64,000 nucleotides of DNA from Phyllostachys edulis (GCA_036346405.1 CM070563.1:27465600-27529599), one strand, 5' to 3'. Counted from the stretch's first letter, positions 1-12,515 are shown. Notes: a model not told the origin generated them from the sequence alone. A program made the numbers and translations.

Positions 1-1080
1 AGCTCGATTTAGCATCTATGAGCTATTGTGAAGTTACCAGTGCTCTCAGTGCTCAAGATGAGGCGACACACTGAGCTCTTCACGGCGGCTTGCAGTGGCG
101 CAGCGAGGTGATACAGTGCAGCTACGCTACGTCCAACTAGGCACTTTATTAACTAGCTTACCGGTTTTGCGAGATGAAGAAGCCTACAGGAACAGAAAAG
201 CTCACCAGGAAACCAAGCGAGGAAGGAGATCGACGGTGGCGGCAAGGTTGCGTGCTCTGGGCCGACAACGGGGACAAAGAGGCGTTTTAGCTGCTCTAGT
301 GCACGGCAAGGAATAAGAGCCAGACAACGGAGGCGAAAGCTCACTGGAATAGGCAGAAGGAGGCAGCAACAACTTGAGCATGCTCCGGCTAGCTCCGCGA
401 ATGGTCACGACGTTCCTTCCTTTTTGTGAGGAAACAAGCATTGTGAGGAAACAAGCACAGAGGAGGGGAGCATTACAAAGAGGAAGTCAAGGTGGTCACA
501 CTTCGCAAGAAGATGAAGACAAAGACTCAACCCAACGATGGGAATCGACGGGCGAAGCTAGCTGCCAGAGTTGGAGACGAAGGCTTGTGTGACAGATTTC
601 TTCTCCACCCAAGGCGAAGAAGAAGGGGAAGATGGGGGGAAATGCGAAGGAGAGCCTGGTGAGCAAGGTGACTGGTTGGGCTACGGCGTGGAGGTTTGGC
701 CTGGTTTGGCTGGTCCATGAGGAAGAAAGAGCGAGGTGGAGCGAGGCGACGACGCACTTGGCCGTGTGTGCGTGGGGGCGGGCCACGGGGAAAGGGGAGG
801 TCTGGATTGGCGGGAGAGATGTGGCCCGAGAGAGAGAGGGGAAAGAATTGATTTAAATATTTTAGTTTTGATTTTCAAGATTGAATTTGAATTTGAAATT
901 CAAATCTTGAGGAGGTTTAACACACCATTTAACTTGTAGATTTATTATAATTTCAATTTGGTGCAAGGAATTTGATTTATCTTTCACAAAGCTTTTGGAA
1001 ATTCTCAAAATGCAACAAAAGTTTTTGAAATCCAAGAAATTCTTGCAAGTTTTAAATTGGACCAAATTTGGGCTGTTGCA
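1..1080 (-). repeat. Probable Ty3/gypsy LTR fragment (minus orientation)
   Basis: The right edge reads GGGCTGTTGCA. Its reverse complement, TGCAACAGCCC, resembles the TGTAACA(T/G)CCC start seen on other gypsy LTRs in this window. The interior is GC-rich near 180-840 and becomes AT-rich toward 1080, as in the other long LTRs here. Several short overlapping ORFs exist on both strands, but none has a recognisable domain. The other end lies left of the window, so no target duplication can be tested. It could also be unrelated intergenic DNA. Confidence 0.35.
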
Positions 1081-2961
1081 GATTTGATCTTTGATGTACT
1101 TTAATTAGGGTTGAACATTCAACAGTGTAGCCCATAAGTTATTGCTCTTTTGATGGGGAAACTCGATCATCAGGTCCTTAATTTCGAACAAGCCGGTGTT
1201 TAGAGCTGAGACAATGACATGTGGGCCCACATGTGTGGAGTCTCTGTAGAAGTCCCCATCCTGTCTGTTTCCTAAATTTTCGGACTTGACAATTGATCGG
1301 GTCTACATCTGCACAACCAATTTAAAGTTCATGTGTGGAGTAATTAATTAAGAAACTCTAGCTAGTACCTAAAACTTCAGAACAACTTGGTGTTACTTGG
1401 CGAGGTAATATGTCTGAGGCTGAAATGGGTTTTTATCCTAATTAAATGTTTGACTAAACTGTAAACAGTGCAAAAAAAGTGCAAACTAGTTCCAAAGAGA
1501 CTATACTTGAAAGAATTATGCACTCAATTTCGGCTGATTGCAAACGGGAACTCTGGCTACGCATTTGGTATAAGGCATATCTTATACTATGATATCTTTT
1601 TTTTCTTCTCTCGAGAACACACAAAACCATTGCCTGTAATTTCAAGAATACACAAAAGCTTCGCATGTCATTTCGAGAACACGCATGCCTTATATCTATT
1701 TTAGCTAGGGTGTTTATCACCCCCCTTAAGGCCTTAATTCCTCGCTGAAGATCGAACCAAGATCGAGGACGGGAGTCTCCTTGCACTCCATCTTTCTGAA
1801 CTCGATAACTCCGACACACTAAGCAGACAATGTTTAGCCAAATATCAAGCTTGGTTAACTAAGACAAGGAATATTTTCACTCGGGTACATGACGAATATT
1901 TTCACTCGTCCTGACAAACTAAATTAACGGCAAGCGCTGCCCGTGGTGGGAACACTTTGGGAGACGTCCACATGACAAGGCATGGCACCAGCTATGGGGC
2001 ACAGGTGGGCCCCACATTGCCAGGAAAGGGACCAATGCTGGACCATGTCCACACTGTAAAATGGGGGAGGGGAGAGAGGAGAGGACTCAGGCAGTCAGGT
2101 GTCCAGGGGCAATGAGCTAATTGGGAGGTGGTTTAATGGCTGTGCAGCTGGGGCCCAGGGGCACGGTCCATCGACTCACCCTGCCCAGTGGATCCCACGG
2201 AGCTTTGTTCTAGATGGCTAGCTGCCGGCCCCACATGTCGGTCCTACGGATGATATGATCCTAGCTATCACCTCACTGGTCTATTATAGAAACAAAGTGG
2301 CTAAGTGAGATGTGAGGCTACACCCTACATGACATGTGTCTGCGGCTTACCATGCATGAGGGGATGCATGTTTTGTTTAGCTGCAAATTGAAGAGCCAAA
2401 AAGGGTTGTTTGCAAGGTTGCATTATTTTGACACTTTGTATATAGTCTTAGGTGAGAACAAAGTTCTTAATAACCTTTTGAAATGCATGCCATGCGTTAA
2501 CATGCACTGACATGTGAGGGGAGCAACCGGGAGATGATCCGTCACCATCGACAAATTGATAGGGGGTCTGTCACATGGCGATTGATATGTAGTGTAGCTG
2601 TGTGAATAGGTAATATGGCTTATAGGCAGACATGCATAGTTTAATTAGCAAGTATGCATGGATGAATCAAGTCGGCAAGCAGACTAAGTTTAAGTCAAAT
2701 CCCCCTTGCCATTTCCTTTCCTGGACTTCATCACATCATCACATGCATGGAGTGGAATCTAAGAGGCAGCATAAGGCCATAAACATCCTACATATTTTCT
2801 AATGTAGAACTCCCTCTGTCATTGGATATAGGTTATTCATCAAAATTGGCTACATGACACAAAACTTTTATGGCATTTGCTTCAAGACACTGATTGTTTG
2901 TGCCTTTGGTGAAACACACTAAACTTTGATGGCTCTTTAATAGTGGACAGCGAATGAGATG
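1081..2961. other. Unassigned intergenic DNA
   Basis: I see no gene and no element with defined ends here. Visible details are an 18 bp perfect palindrome at 1217-1234, two copies of GAATATTTTCACTCG at 1869-1883 and 1894-1908, and many CATGCATG-type tetramers from 2340 to 2760. The short ORFs near 1454-1819 have no recognisable product. Confidence 0.5.
1217..1234. other. 18 bp perfect palindrome
   Basis: ACATGTGGGCCCACATGT equals its own reverse complement. It contains the core GTGGGCCCAC, and similar GTGGG(C/T)CCAC motifs occur elsewhere in the window (for example near 2007 and 14350). It could be a protein-binding site or chance in GC-rich repeat DNA. Confidence 0.6.
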
Positions 2962-5230
2962 TGTAACAGACCAAAAATATAAATTCTCTGTTGGTTATGT
3001 TCAAAATATTAATTTATGCATTTATGAGATATTCCTTGCATTTTTGCTATTTATTAAAACATTTCTCTATTAAAAACAGCAACAAATGAATTTTTGGGAA
3101 ACCAAAAAAAAATAATGGAAAAAGTTTTTCTAAGTACTAGATTGTATTAGGGGTATCCACAAAAAAATTTCATAGTTTTTGGAGTTGATTTGCTAGTTTT
3201 AAATATTGAAACTCGTTTCCTGAATAAAATCAATTAGTAAAATAATTAAAATTCGATTCTTCTTCGTGGGCAATAATAGTAACCTCATTGACCCATTGTC
3301 GCTTCCCAAAGATTGGCATGCACACCGCCCCGGTAAAGCCGCCTCCTTCCTTTCCTCTTTACGTTTCCTTCGTGCGAAAGCGTCTTTCCCTCGAATGTGC
3401 CTTCTCTCCATTGCCTTCCTTCGCTATCCTAGACCGGTGGACCCAGGCCCACCTGTCGGAGACCATCTTCTACCTCACACTGATCCCTTTGCCCGTGTGA
3501 CCGAGCTTGCCAGCGCAGAGACGCACTCCGTCCATCGCCCTCGATTCGCTGCTCCACTAACTGGTGAACCCCCGAGCTTAGCCACAGGAGCCGTCTTCCA
3601 CCTGCTGACCGACCGTGCACACACCGTGGTGACCTCATGCATGTGCCCATGGTTTACAACCACAACACCCACCATTCCACCTCGCCCAGTCCCGTCGCCG
3701 TAGCCTCCTCATCACTCCCTTTTGTCGCCTTCGCTTGTCGTGCATGGACGAGAGAGAGCTTGCACCACTCCATATGTTCTATCGTGCCACGCCTGTGAGA
3801 AATCATGCTCTCTTCCATTATTCTCCTTCCCATTTCAGCCGAGACGTGCGCATCGTCTCGTCTAGCTCACTATTTCCAGCATTCCCTCCAAGATTCGAAG
3901 CTTGAGGTCTTGGATTGCTGGGAACGACGATGTCTTCCTCAGCGCCAGTGAGCATGCCACCACACTATTGCCTCTCTGGTGAGCTTCCTTGTTCGACACG
4001 CTAGCCCTTTTCCTTCTGGAACTTCGCTCATCTTTTTCCTATGCTTATTCTTGCAGTTGGAACCGAGAGGAGCCGTATTGCCACTGTCTTCTTTCTCTTC
4101 GACGCGCACACCCATTCCAAGCCGATGTGTTCTCTCCTTTTCGGTGAGTTTGGCTTCATTCCATCCGTGTCACATCGTGTTCCATCTCCTACTTATGCAA
4201 GCCCCTCACTCAATGTCCTTATGCAAGCCCCTCATCGACACCACATGTCTTCTTTGTTTCCGGCTGTCGTCGCCATTTCCATCAATTTCTGTTGTCTCGA
4301 TGCGTCTCAGGTCGATTCCTTCTGTTTTGACCATCTCCCACAAACATGCAAGCTAACGCGCATCTTCTCGTAGCTTCTTCCTCGCCGTAGCCCATTGCCA
4401 CTGTGAAGCCATCGCTGCTGTCCTTGTTCACTGTTGCTACATCTTCTCCGACGGTCTTCATCGCTGCCGACCATAGTGGTGAGCCTCTGGTAGTCCCCTA
4501 GTGCTAGCATGCTAGTTAGATTTTGAGCTTAGCGTCGTTTGCCTATACTTCACCATACATGTTCATGGCTCTGCCGCGGCTGCATGTCGTCGGTGTGACT
4601 CTGATGACCATTGGTTCCCATGCCAAGTCGGTTAGCATCGCATTCGCCTACTGAACCCAATGCGCCCAGACCCTGGGCGAGAAACCACTCCTTTTGCAGA
4701 AGCTGTTGCAGCCTGAGCTTCTCTACCGTTTGTCTACGCCGTCGCTAGCGCTCTAGTGGTCACCAAATGTCGCCATCACCACCCTTAGCTTCGTTGTAGT
4801 GTCGTCGTGCAATTTTTCTGTTTCCCAGGCCCATGTTGTCGCCACTCCACCGTGGCTGAGCTTGGCCATGGCCACCGTGCCTCCCCTGTCTCCCTCTCTT
4901 TAGCAGATGGACCCCCCTCTACGGATTAAGTTAACATTTATAATGGTGGTTAAATTAGTGAGTCACTGACGTGTGGGACTGATAGAATAATTAATTTTAA
5001 TTTAATTTAAGTCGGTTGTAAATTCTGATTTATTAACATGTGGGACCCCCCAGACTGTAGATGAGCCCGTGAATTCGGTTCACCGTGCACCCGATCCCAC
5101 CTGTCAGCCTAATGACACAATAAGTCCAAATTTTACTTTAGAAATAAAAATGGAAATCAAAAATAAAATCATGCACAATGTTTTCTCTTTTCTTTTTCTG
5201 TATTTTCCTAGACGAACCAACTTTAAATGC
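2962..5230 (+). repeat. Possible Ty3/gypsy LTR 5' portion, truncated
   Basis: It begins TGTAACAGACC, close to the TGTAACATCCC start of the gypsy LTR at 17284. It then follows the same compositional order: an AT-rich head, a GC-rich middle (about 3300-4900), then an AT-rich tail with the phrase GTGTGGGACTG followed by TTTAATTTAATT runs. No 3' end, polypurine tract or primer site is visible. The sequence stops where the reverse transcriptase of the copia element begins (about 5238). ORFs in the GC-rich part have no domains I recognise. Confidence 0.35.
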
Positions 5231-5237
5231 TAATAAC

Positions 5238-5603
5238 CGATGATATTCAGATCACCTACATATATACTGAGATTATACAAAATCCATCCTGGGATCGTTG
5301 TATAAATACACAGGGACAATATTCATTTTTCATGTAGCCTTTCTTGCATAGAAAGTCGCTTAAGCGATTATATCACATCCTGCTTGATTGCTTAAGTCCG
5401 TACAGTGACTTTCTGAGTTACACACTGTACAGATTTCTATTTGCTCTGTCTTTGTTTGGGACAGGGATACCTTCAAGTACCTTCATATAAATATCCGAAT
5501 CCAAGTTTCCATAAAGGTATGCAATTACTACATCCATCAATTTCATTTTTAAATTCAAGTTTACTGCCATTGAAATTAAATATCTAAATGTAGTTCCACC
5601 CAT
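5238..5603 (-). pseudogene. Copia reverse transcriptase remnant
   Basis: The upper part encodes a copia reverse transcriptase stretch, with a FRYLISMAVNLNLKMKLMDV segment and DIYMKV.EGIP. After a stop near 5418 the same frame continues with a K.LYGLKQS motif and then a CPCVFI motif. At about 5240-5256 the active-site region reads as a degenerate Y-V-G-D, where the family has Y-V-D-D. A small frameshift lies in front of it. Homology stops about ten residues later. RNA-dependent DNA synthesis would be the family role, but this copy cannot make a full protein. Confidence 0.8.
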
Positions 5604-6460
5604 GAACGGGGAATAGGTTTCTTTATAATCAACTCCTGGTCATTGAGTGAAACCTTGTGCAATGAGCCTTACTTTATATCTTACTAGTTCATTATTTTTA
5701 TTTCTCTTTCAAACAAATACCCATTTATGCCCTACGGGGTGCACATGGGGAGGCATGCAGCTTACTAGCCTAAACACCTTTCTTTTATTCAGAGATAATA
5801 ATTTTGTTTCTATTGTCTTCTTCTAATCTTCATAATCTGATCTTTTCTTACATTTAGCGAGCGATACAGTCTCTAGATCAAGATCGATGATTGTGGCAAT
5901 TTTCTTTGTAAAATAAATGTTGACATTGGCTGTTGTTCTATTCATAGATTCTCCCGTGGTCACATAATTTATAGTTATTTCTTCATGTGGCGATTCTTCT
6001 AATGCTTCTACTCGCTCACCGTTGCTTCCAATTGCGGGGGCAAGTCCCTTTAGTTTTTTAGCTCTGATGTGTGCGCACACATCCATGCTGATGTCTCCCT
6101 CCGTAAGGATGTTCAAATCCGGTATGCCTTTTACTGAAGGTTCCATACTAGTGCTAGGTCTCAATTGGCTCCCCTTCTGGTTCTGGAGAACTTCAGTGAT
6201 CGGTTGCGTTAAGTCCTTCTTATCCTTTTTCGCAGGCGTCCCAGGTTACTTGGGATTCAAGGGGCTGAAGTTCTCATCCTTTTATTCTGAAACCTCTGGA
6301 CAGGATTAGGGGTACCTTTAATTTTCTTTGGTATTTAAACCCTCTTCGGTGCATTGCGTGCAGGCACATGCGACTTGGTCACACTCTTCAAATCACTAAA
6401 GTGGTCAGGCAGTTGATTCGCTAATGCTTGCAAATCAATTATCTTCTGGACTTCTCTATT

Positions 6461-7402
6461 TTATTCACTCGTGCGCGAGTCATGTGCGTGGATTCCCATG
6501 TCTTGCCACGTTATTTCCCGATATTTTTCATTAAGGGGTTGATTTCCTCCCCCTAATGATGGGGAACTATCCTCATCAAATATGCTATCAGCGAAGCGGG
6601 CTGTATGCAAATCTCCAGTCATGGGGTCCAGATACCTGATTATGGATGTTGTCTCATAACCAACGTATATCCTAGACTTTCGGAGAGGGCCCATTGTAGT
6701 TCGCTGCAGTGGTGGTATAGGTACATAAACCTTGCAACCAAACCTGCGAAGATGAGAGATTTTCGGTGCCGACCCTTACGCTAGTCGCATAGGTGAATGG
6801 ATGTTATATGCCGACGGTCTAAAATTGATGACAGTTGCTATGTGTAGGACTGTGTGTCCCCAACATGTAGTTGGTAAATTACAATTCTGCAAAAGTGGTC
6901 AGACAATAAATTTAATTCATTTAATTAATGCCTCTGCTAGTCCATTTTGGGTGTGGACATAGGGTACGGAATGCTCAACGATAATTCCCATTGCTATGCA
7001 ATAATTATCAAATGCCTTTGAAGTAAATTCTCCAGTGTTGTCCAATCTGATGGACTTCACATGATGATTAGGGAAATTATTCTTAATTTTAATTATCTAC
7101 GAGATCAGCTTAGCAAAAGTATGGTTTCTTGTAGACAATAAACATACATGCGACCATTTCGAGGAAGCATCAATGAGCACCATAAAGTACCTAAATAGCC
7201 ATGACAGGGGCTGTATAGGACCGCAAATGTCTCCTTGGATATGGTCCAGGAATGCAGGAATTTCATCCTTCACTTTCAGAGCAGAATGTCTAGTAATTAA
7301 TTTTCCGGTGGCACATGTAGGGCATACAAAATCTTCATGATTCAGGAAATTCTTTACATTGATATTATATTCTTGTGAATTTTTAATTATATTTCTCATC
7401 AT
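6461..7402 (-). pseudogene. Copia integrase remnant
   Basis: The frame ending at 7097 contains the pre-integrase zinc region (CPTCATGK) and the start of the catalytic core: GDICGPI, with the first Asp, then IDASSKW. About 6905-7060 reads, in broken frames, as the RLDN.GEF and NGLAEA parts that carry the second Asp and the Glu in this family. The frame at 6461-6694 matches the post-core stretch (IYVGYET, then YLDPMTGDLHTARFADSIF). Integrase inserts the cDNA into the host genome. Several stops and frameshifts separate the pieces, so the gene is dead. The frame at 5823-6164 is the poorly conserved linker between integrase and reverse transcriptase. Confidence 0.8.
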
Positions 7403-8384
7403 CCTAAGACCAGGGCGGCCTAATCTATCATGCCAGAGATAGAAAAATCCAGAGCTTCTAAAAGTGGTTTTGAGGACAGTATAGACTACAGGTGCCTTAA
7501 TGTTAGTATAGTATAGCCCAGATTCATATGAAGGAAGTCGTTCTAATACCCCTTTTCTATTTTCTTCATGCTTTGTAATGAGCAGGTATTTTTTACATAC
7601 TCTTCTTCAGTCTCTACGTGGAGACCGTTAGCACGAATATCTTTAAAGCTTAAGAGAGTTCTAGTCGATTCTAGGTACTACAAGGCTTCTTCAATGACCA
7701 ATGTTGTGCCCATCAGGAGTATAATTGTGGCTCTTCCTAAGCCTATTATACAAGTATCGCTGCCTGCGATTGTCGTAAGACTACCCACATTCTTACTAAT
7801 TGACTAAATTTTTTTTTGTCTCTCTCAAGATGGTATTCATTGTGCTGCTATTTGTTAAGCACACTTCCTCCATAGGGCACCAAAAGTATTTATTAATATG
7901 GGGTAGGAAGCAATCCACTCATAAATAAAATACTCCAAAACAGAACATAACTTGCTATTATTAATACAGGAAAAAGTATTGCATGACTCATCATAAGAAT
8001 TTCATGCTTTGCTCTCCTAGAGCTTACAACCATTATTCAATAATTCAATGTTCTATCACAACCATAAACTGCAAACGACTATAAAATCGAAGTGCAATGC
8101 ATGCACTAGATCAAATCAGCGAAGTATGGAGAAACTTCTGCCTGAATCTGCTCCATGTCCATCTTCTCTTATTCGACGACTATGGTTGCGACCGCTGCGA
8201 TGTCCAAAGAAGGTGTGATGGGGGCTGCTACTAGGCTGTCTACATCCATGGGTGCAACCAATGAATGTGGATCCTCTATGCCTGCAATGATGAGGTGTAC
8301 CTCATCCTGTTCTTTGCCCTTCTTCTTAGACTTGAAAGCATCAATCATGTGTTGCGGCTCACAGCAAACACGTGACCAATGTCC
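7403..8384 (-). pseudogene. Copia gag end and protease region, decayed
   Basis: This stretch connects the zinc knuckle to the integrase pieces. The minus strand after the knuckle still reads as a long acidic linker (about 8150-8380). Further on I could not find an intact protease DSGA motif, and only short frames remain. It is assigned by position between recognisable copia modules. Confidence 0.5.
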
Positions 8385-9189
8385 TCATGTGCCACATTTG
8401 TAGCAACTTTGGTCCTGCTGGCCATAGGGCTTCTCATCGCGCTTCTTTTGTCCGTCCTTCTTAGCTTGAGCATTCTGCTTGGTGTTGCGACCTATGACCT
8501 TACCCTTCTTGCCTCTTTCCTTTGAGTGACGCTTCCTCACCTTGTAGCTGCTAGCATTGACTTCATAGCCAACATTGCTACTGGGCGGCACTAGGCAGCG
8601 GTGAGATGTAGTTCTTTCTTAGAACATCATCTTGAGCTTCTACAACTTGCATGATGTCAATTAGTTCGGCATACTTCTTGTAGCCGTCTTGACGATAGTT
8701 GCGTGCGGATTACACCGCATTCAGGTGAAAGATAGAGAGAGTTTTCTCAATCTTCTCCTCATCTGTGATTATCTTACCACAGAGCTACAGACCGTACAAA
8801 TTCTGTGTAAAGCATAATTGTACTCCCCCACAGTCCTTATAGTCAACAAAACATAGTCGGTTCCATTCCTGCTCTGCACGAGGAAGAATGGTGTACTTCA
8901 GCTTCTCGAACCGCTTCTTTAGTGCGGTCCACAAAGCTAGTGCATTCTTCTTCATCATATACTCATTCTTAAGCGTTAGGCAGAGATGGTGTCTGAGGAA
9001 ATGAAGTGCCAGATCATTTTCCTCAACAGTTGGAGTGACATCCTTTGAGGTGCCAAGTTTGATAGTAGCACGAAGCTTCTTAGCTCCCAGTACGATCTCG
9101 ACATCTAATGCCCAAGTCAAGTAATTCTGGCCAAACTGGGCCAGCTCTTCGACTTCCCAATTCATTATGCCAGTCATCTGCATATTCAT
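8385..9189 (-). pseudogene. Copia gag (UBN2-type) with zinc knuckle, frameshifted
   Basis: The N-terminal frame (8785-9189) has the typical copia gag opening NWEVEELAQFGQNYLTWA, followed by LHFLRHHLC and the ALWTALKKRFEKL stretch found in UBN2-type gag proteins. A frameshift near 8830 ends that frame. The zinc knuckle resumes at 8385-8420 as C-Y-K-C-G-T-stop-G-H-W-S-R-V-C, a C-x2-C-x4-H-x4-C box with an in-frame TGA inside it. Gag packages the element RNA into particles. The start near 9177 (MNWEVEE) fits the family better than the upstream ATG at 9189, though both are in frame. Confidence 0.8.
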
Positions 9190-10728
9190 GCAAAGAGTTT
9201 ATAAGATTACTACTGGTAATTTGCATAAAATGGTTGCAAAATTTTTTATATTGTTCCCGTATTTTTCTATGCATTTGTCATGATTTACTGCTATTTTCAG
9301 TGATTAAAAGCAATATAAACAATCACAGATAATCAAAACAGTAAACACAATATATAAATTGCATAGAAATAATAATAACAAAGTTAAACATACTTCAAAT
9401 GCTAAAACTGATTCAAAATATGAATTTCCGAGGCCCTTTTCTACAGGAATATGATTTTTTGGCGAATTCTTCAAATTTCAGGGGCTAAACCGCTAATTTT
9501 CTGTTCTGAGAAAATTGTTAGTGCAATTTTCAGAATTTTCGAGGGGCTTCTTGCAAAATCAGGATTTTGTCTTTTTCGGCCGGTTGGTTGGGCCAATTTC
9601 CATGGCCATTCCCTTCGGATCCGATCCGGCCCATTTGCGCCTCGGCCCACTAGTTCAAGAGGAGGTGAGGGGTAGGGTTTTCCCTACCCCTGTTCCTCTG
9701 GGTGGCAGCGTGAGGTCAGGCGGTCGGCGTTCAGGCGGGCGGTGGTGCTACTGCACAGCGACTCGTGGCGTGTCTGGGTGTGGCCTCCGTGCGGTGGGCG
9801 AGTGGCTTGTCTTGAGCCATCTTATTTGGAGCCGCAAGCGAGGGCGGTGTTAGGCGCATCTTGGCGTGCATGGGAGGGCCGGCAAGCGAGCGATAGTGCT
9901 TGGCGGCGATCGAGCAAGACAGGCGATCTCTTAGGCGGCGCGTGGTTGTCTTGGGCCGTGCATGGCACATCTGGCAAGTGCATTCTGGCGCTTCTGGTGG
10001 CGGTGGTCGGAGCCGGTGGCCATGTGGCTTGTTGGCCATGTAGGGCCTTGGCCGGAGGCGGTTGCTTGAATGCGCGTCAGGCGGCCTGTGTGCATGCGTG
10101 GGCGGTGCCGACTTCGGGCTGCGGTGCGGAGAGGAGCCCATGCGGGGGCGGCGCCGGTCAGTGGTAGTGCGGCTCTAGGCCATGGAGGACCGGTGCGGGG
10201 GCGACCTTGAGAGCCGACGACGCACGGGCAGACGCGGACCGTGTGCTGGCGGCGGCGGCCATGGCGGCGCGGCATCGCCGCTCGCGCGAGATGGCTGTCG
10301 GGTGGCCTTGCGAAGGCGGTGGCCGTGCGGGGCCCAGAGGTGTGGCACGGCCACGTGGGGGCTAGGTGGCCGGCTTCAAGTCAGTGGCGGTGCCATCCCA
10401 TTTTTTTCGTACTGTTAATGCAATTACTGTTCATGCAATCCACCGATCGGTTTGGCCGATGACTTCAAGTCTGTTCACGATAGATTAGAATGGATTTGCA
10501 ATCCACAGTGCAATCATGATCTAATCTTTCATGCAATCTACAGATCGGCATTGTGCCAGCGACTTCAAATCGGCTCGCAGTAGATTAGAGCAGATTTGCA
10601 CCGTAGGATAAAATAATCTGGAAAGCAATAATTGCGGAATTAAAAGCGATCTAGAAAAACGATTCGATCTACGAGCATCGTGCTACGACGGTTACCTTTC
10701 GATCCGAGAAGAGTAGGTCGGAGTCGAT
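9190..10728 (-). other. Copia 5' leader (untranslated), very GC-rich
   Basis: This lies between the primer site and gag of the copia element. The part next to the primer site is AT-rich with repeated GATCTAATC/GATTAGA phrases. The central 9580-10390 is extremely GC-rich and creates many overlapping ORFs on both strands. Those ORFs have Gly/Arg/Ala-rich, low-complexity products with no domains, so I do not call them genes. Confidence 0.6.
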
Positions 10729-10741
10729 CGTGCTGATAACA
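10729..10741 (-). other. Primer binding site of the copia element
   Basis: Immediately inside the LTR, the minus strand reads TGTTATCAGCACG. This is a variant of TGGTATCAGAGC, the initiator-tRNA-Met complement used by most plant copia elements. Position and spacing fit a primer binding site, although the match to the consensus is imperfect. Confidence 0.6.
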
Positions 10742-11003
10742 TGTTGAGAAACCGTCGCTGGTGAGTCCAGTCCGAGCGATTACCTCGTAGACAAACTTAG
10801 AATTGTAAGAACAATGCAAGAACACAAGAACATAATAATAGATTGAACACAGAGATATAAGAGGATTTCTGATTTCTCTTTATTACTCTTCTGTAAAACT
10901 ATAGTACAATAGTTGGAGATCCCCCTTTATATAGTGTACCAGAAAGATACGGAGCCCACCATAGTTCAGATTTGCCTGGCCTAGACCCGATTTCTTAACA
11001 ACA
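10742..11003 (-). repeat. Copia 5' LTR (262 bp)
   Basis: On the plus strand it begins TGTTGAGAAACC and ends TTTCTTAACAACA. Read on the minus strand, the LTR therefore starts TGTTGTTAAGAAA and ends TTTCTCAACA, an extended inverted terminus of the TG...CA type. A TATA-like box lies at 10925-10933 (minus). The partner LTR was lost with the 3' end, so no target duplication can be confirmed. The flank outside is CTCAT. Confidence 0.85.
10925..10933 (-). promoter_or_regulatory. TATA box in copia LTR
   Basis: The minus strand reads TATATAAAG within the short LTR, placed so that transcription would run into the leader and gag. Confidence 0.5.
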
Positions 11004-11689
11004 CTCATTGATTAGCAGGCACCTACTCTGGACCAAGTTACAAGGCAAGGACATGTGCTGTAATAGTAAAGAGAATGCTATGCTATTGCTGGATCTTGTA
11101 CCAAGGACAATATAGAAATCACATATGTCAATTCTACTCCATTTGGTTTCATTTGGTGCATCAGAAAATGACACCACACCATACATATGTACAATTCACT
11201 TCTCCATGAATCGGCTTAAGTACTTTGAGCATCAAATTTATCATCATTTTTTTGGCTTAATTCTACCCTAAAAGGCCTAAAAAGAGTATTTATTGACTTA
11301 AACTGAAGGATGTGTCCATGCAAGATTTCCAGGCCGTACATAGCTAGACATGACATGTGGGCTCAGATGGTGATGGAAAGTGGGGCCAGTGCCCTTTGCC
11401 AGCATGCACGAAGAGGCCACCCTTGCATCTGCATGGGTCTCCATTGAAACAGATACACCAGGCGGCATGGCAAATCCTCTTGTACGCCTGCTCGACTGCT
11501 CGAGGGCACCAGCCCTAGTATACATGTGCACCTGTCTGAACGTCTCTGCAAGCTAGCTTATTCAGTTTCTGGCAGCTGCCTCGCTATGGCATGCATGCAT
11601 AGTTTCCTCTCTTTCGTTTTCTTGGGTATCGTTCAGTGTACTGGCTGTGTAATTACCGGGCGTTTCGGAGGTTTTTAACGACTGAACGT
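11004..11689. other. Unassigned DNA between the copia and CACTA elements
   Basis: This is moderately AT-rich sequence with no recognisable domain or terminal repeat. The two overlapping minus-strand ORFs at 11298-11551 overlap each other in different frames and resemble nothing I know. The 5' end of the CACTA element probably decayed near 11690, so part of this stretch could belong to it. Confidence 0.4.
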
Positions 11690-12239
11690 CTTATCACAGA
11701 CGGTTTCTAGAAATCGTCAGTGTTGTAATTATCATATACGGTTTTACAAGCGTAACCATCTATATTACTAGCCCTCGCTAGAATCGTCTGTGATACATCA
11801 TTATCACAGTGAAGTATCATAGACGGTTTTTAACACAAACCGTCTTTGATAATTACAATTATCACAGACGGTTTTTAATTATAACTATTTGTGAAGTATC
11901 ATAGACGATTCTTAACACGAACCGTCAGTGATATTATGGTCAGCACAGACGGTTTTTGTTTGAAACTGTCTGTGATTCGCAGCGCAGGATGACGAAAATT
12001 TTTGAACGCATGTGCAGGAGCCAAAATGTTTTGGCGCTGTCCTTATATATCATAGCCACCCTCGCCTTGTCTTCCATAAGTCTCTCCCTCTCCCCCCCCC
12101 CATGCCGAGCTCCGGCGACCGCTCTCGTTTCCCCAGCACGGTTCGGTGAGGAGACGTAGCAGACGAGGAGGAGGAGGAGGAAGAGGAGGGACGCGTAGGA
12201 TCGATCGAAGCGGCGCCTGTCCCCCTGACGACGCCGACT

Positions 12240-12428
12240 ACCGCCGTGAGCTCCTTCGCCTCCAGTTGTGATGCCACGGTTCACTGCACAAGGCACTCTT
12301 GTTGTAAGAGTGTCTTGTGTAGTGTCACCATCGTGACACAACGGTGACACTGCCGTCGCCTCTCCTTCATTGCTGGTGATATCCCCTATCCGATCCCCTC
12401 CCCTCTCTTCCTTGTTGATATCCTCCAT
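12240..12428. other. Conserved cargo block of the CACTA family
   Basis: This block (ending at a CATGCCAGTAAGTG phrase) is conserved in copy 2 at 58411-58600 in the opposite orientation, with about 85 per cent identity by eye. It holds a short near-perfect inverted repeat, AAGGCACTCTTG...AAGAGTG, followed by GTGACAC...GTGTCAC. The minus frame is open in both copies, with shared peptide TLTTRVPCAVN. The GTAAGT after CCATGCCA looks like a splice donor in the PCNA sense direction, so this may be captured exon sequence from an unidentified gene. Confidence 0.5.
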
Positions 12429-12515
12429 GCCAGTAAGTGATCAATTGTTTGTCACCTTCCCCTACCTTGTTACTTTTAGTGGCTCTTAGTGGTTACCGTG
12501 GTTTTCTTGTGAATG

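Larger units (their letters stand above)
5238..11003 (-). mobile_element. Ty1/copia LTR retrotransposon, 3'-truncated
   Basis: Reading the minus strand gives 5' LTR, primer site, long leader, gag, zinc knuckle, integrase and reverse transcriptase. This is the copia order, with integrase before reverse transcriptase. The element ends abruptly just past the reverse transcriptase active site at about 5238. RNase H and the 3' LTR are missing, and the LTR sequence TGTTGAGAAAC is not found to the left. All reading frames are broken by stops or frameshifts. It is an inactive relic that was probably truncated by deletion or by recombination with the LTR-like DNA on its left. Confidence 0.85.

Noticed and set aside
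2815..2960. Possible Stowaway MITE, from a CTCCCTCTGTC-like phrase
   Set aside because: No matching inverted terminus and no TA duplication found nearby.
3266..4373. ORFs of 110-145 codons, Ser/Pro/Leu-rich
   Set aside because: They lie in the GC-rich core of an LTR-like fragment, overlap in different frames, and resemble no protein I know.
9515..10462. Several overlapping ORFs of 70-140 codons on both strands in very GC-rich DNA
   Set aside because: They overlap in many frames, have low-complexity Gly/Arg/Ala composition and lie in the leader of the copia element. There is no domain or splice evidence.
11940..12428. 162-codon minus-strand ORF as a host gene
   Set aside because: It runs through the CACTA subterminal repeats and the cargo block. 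It is better explained as transposon sequence.
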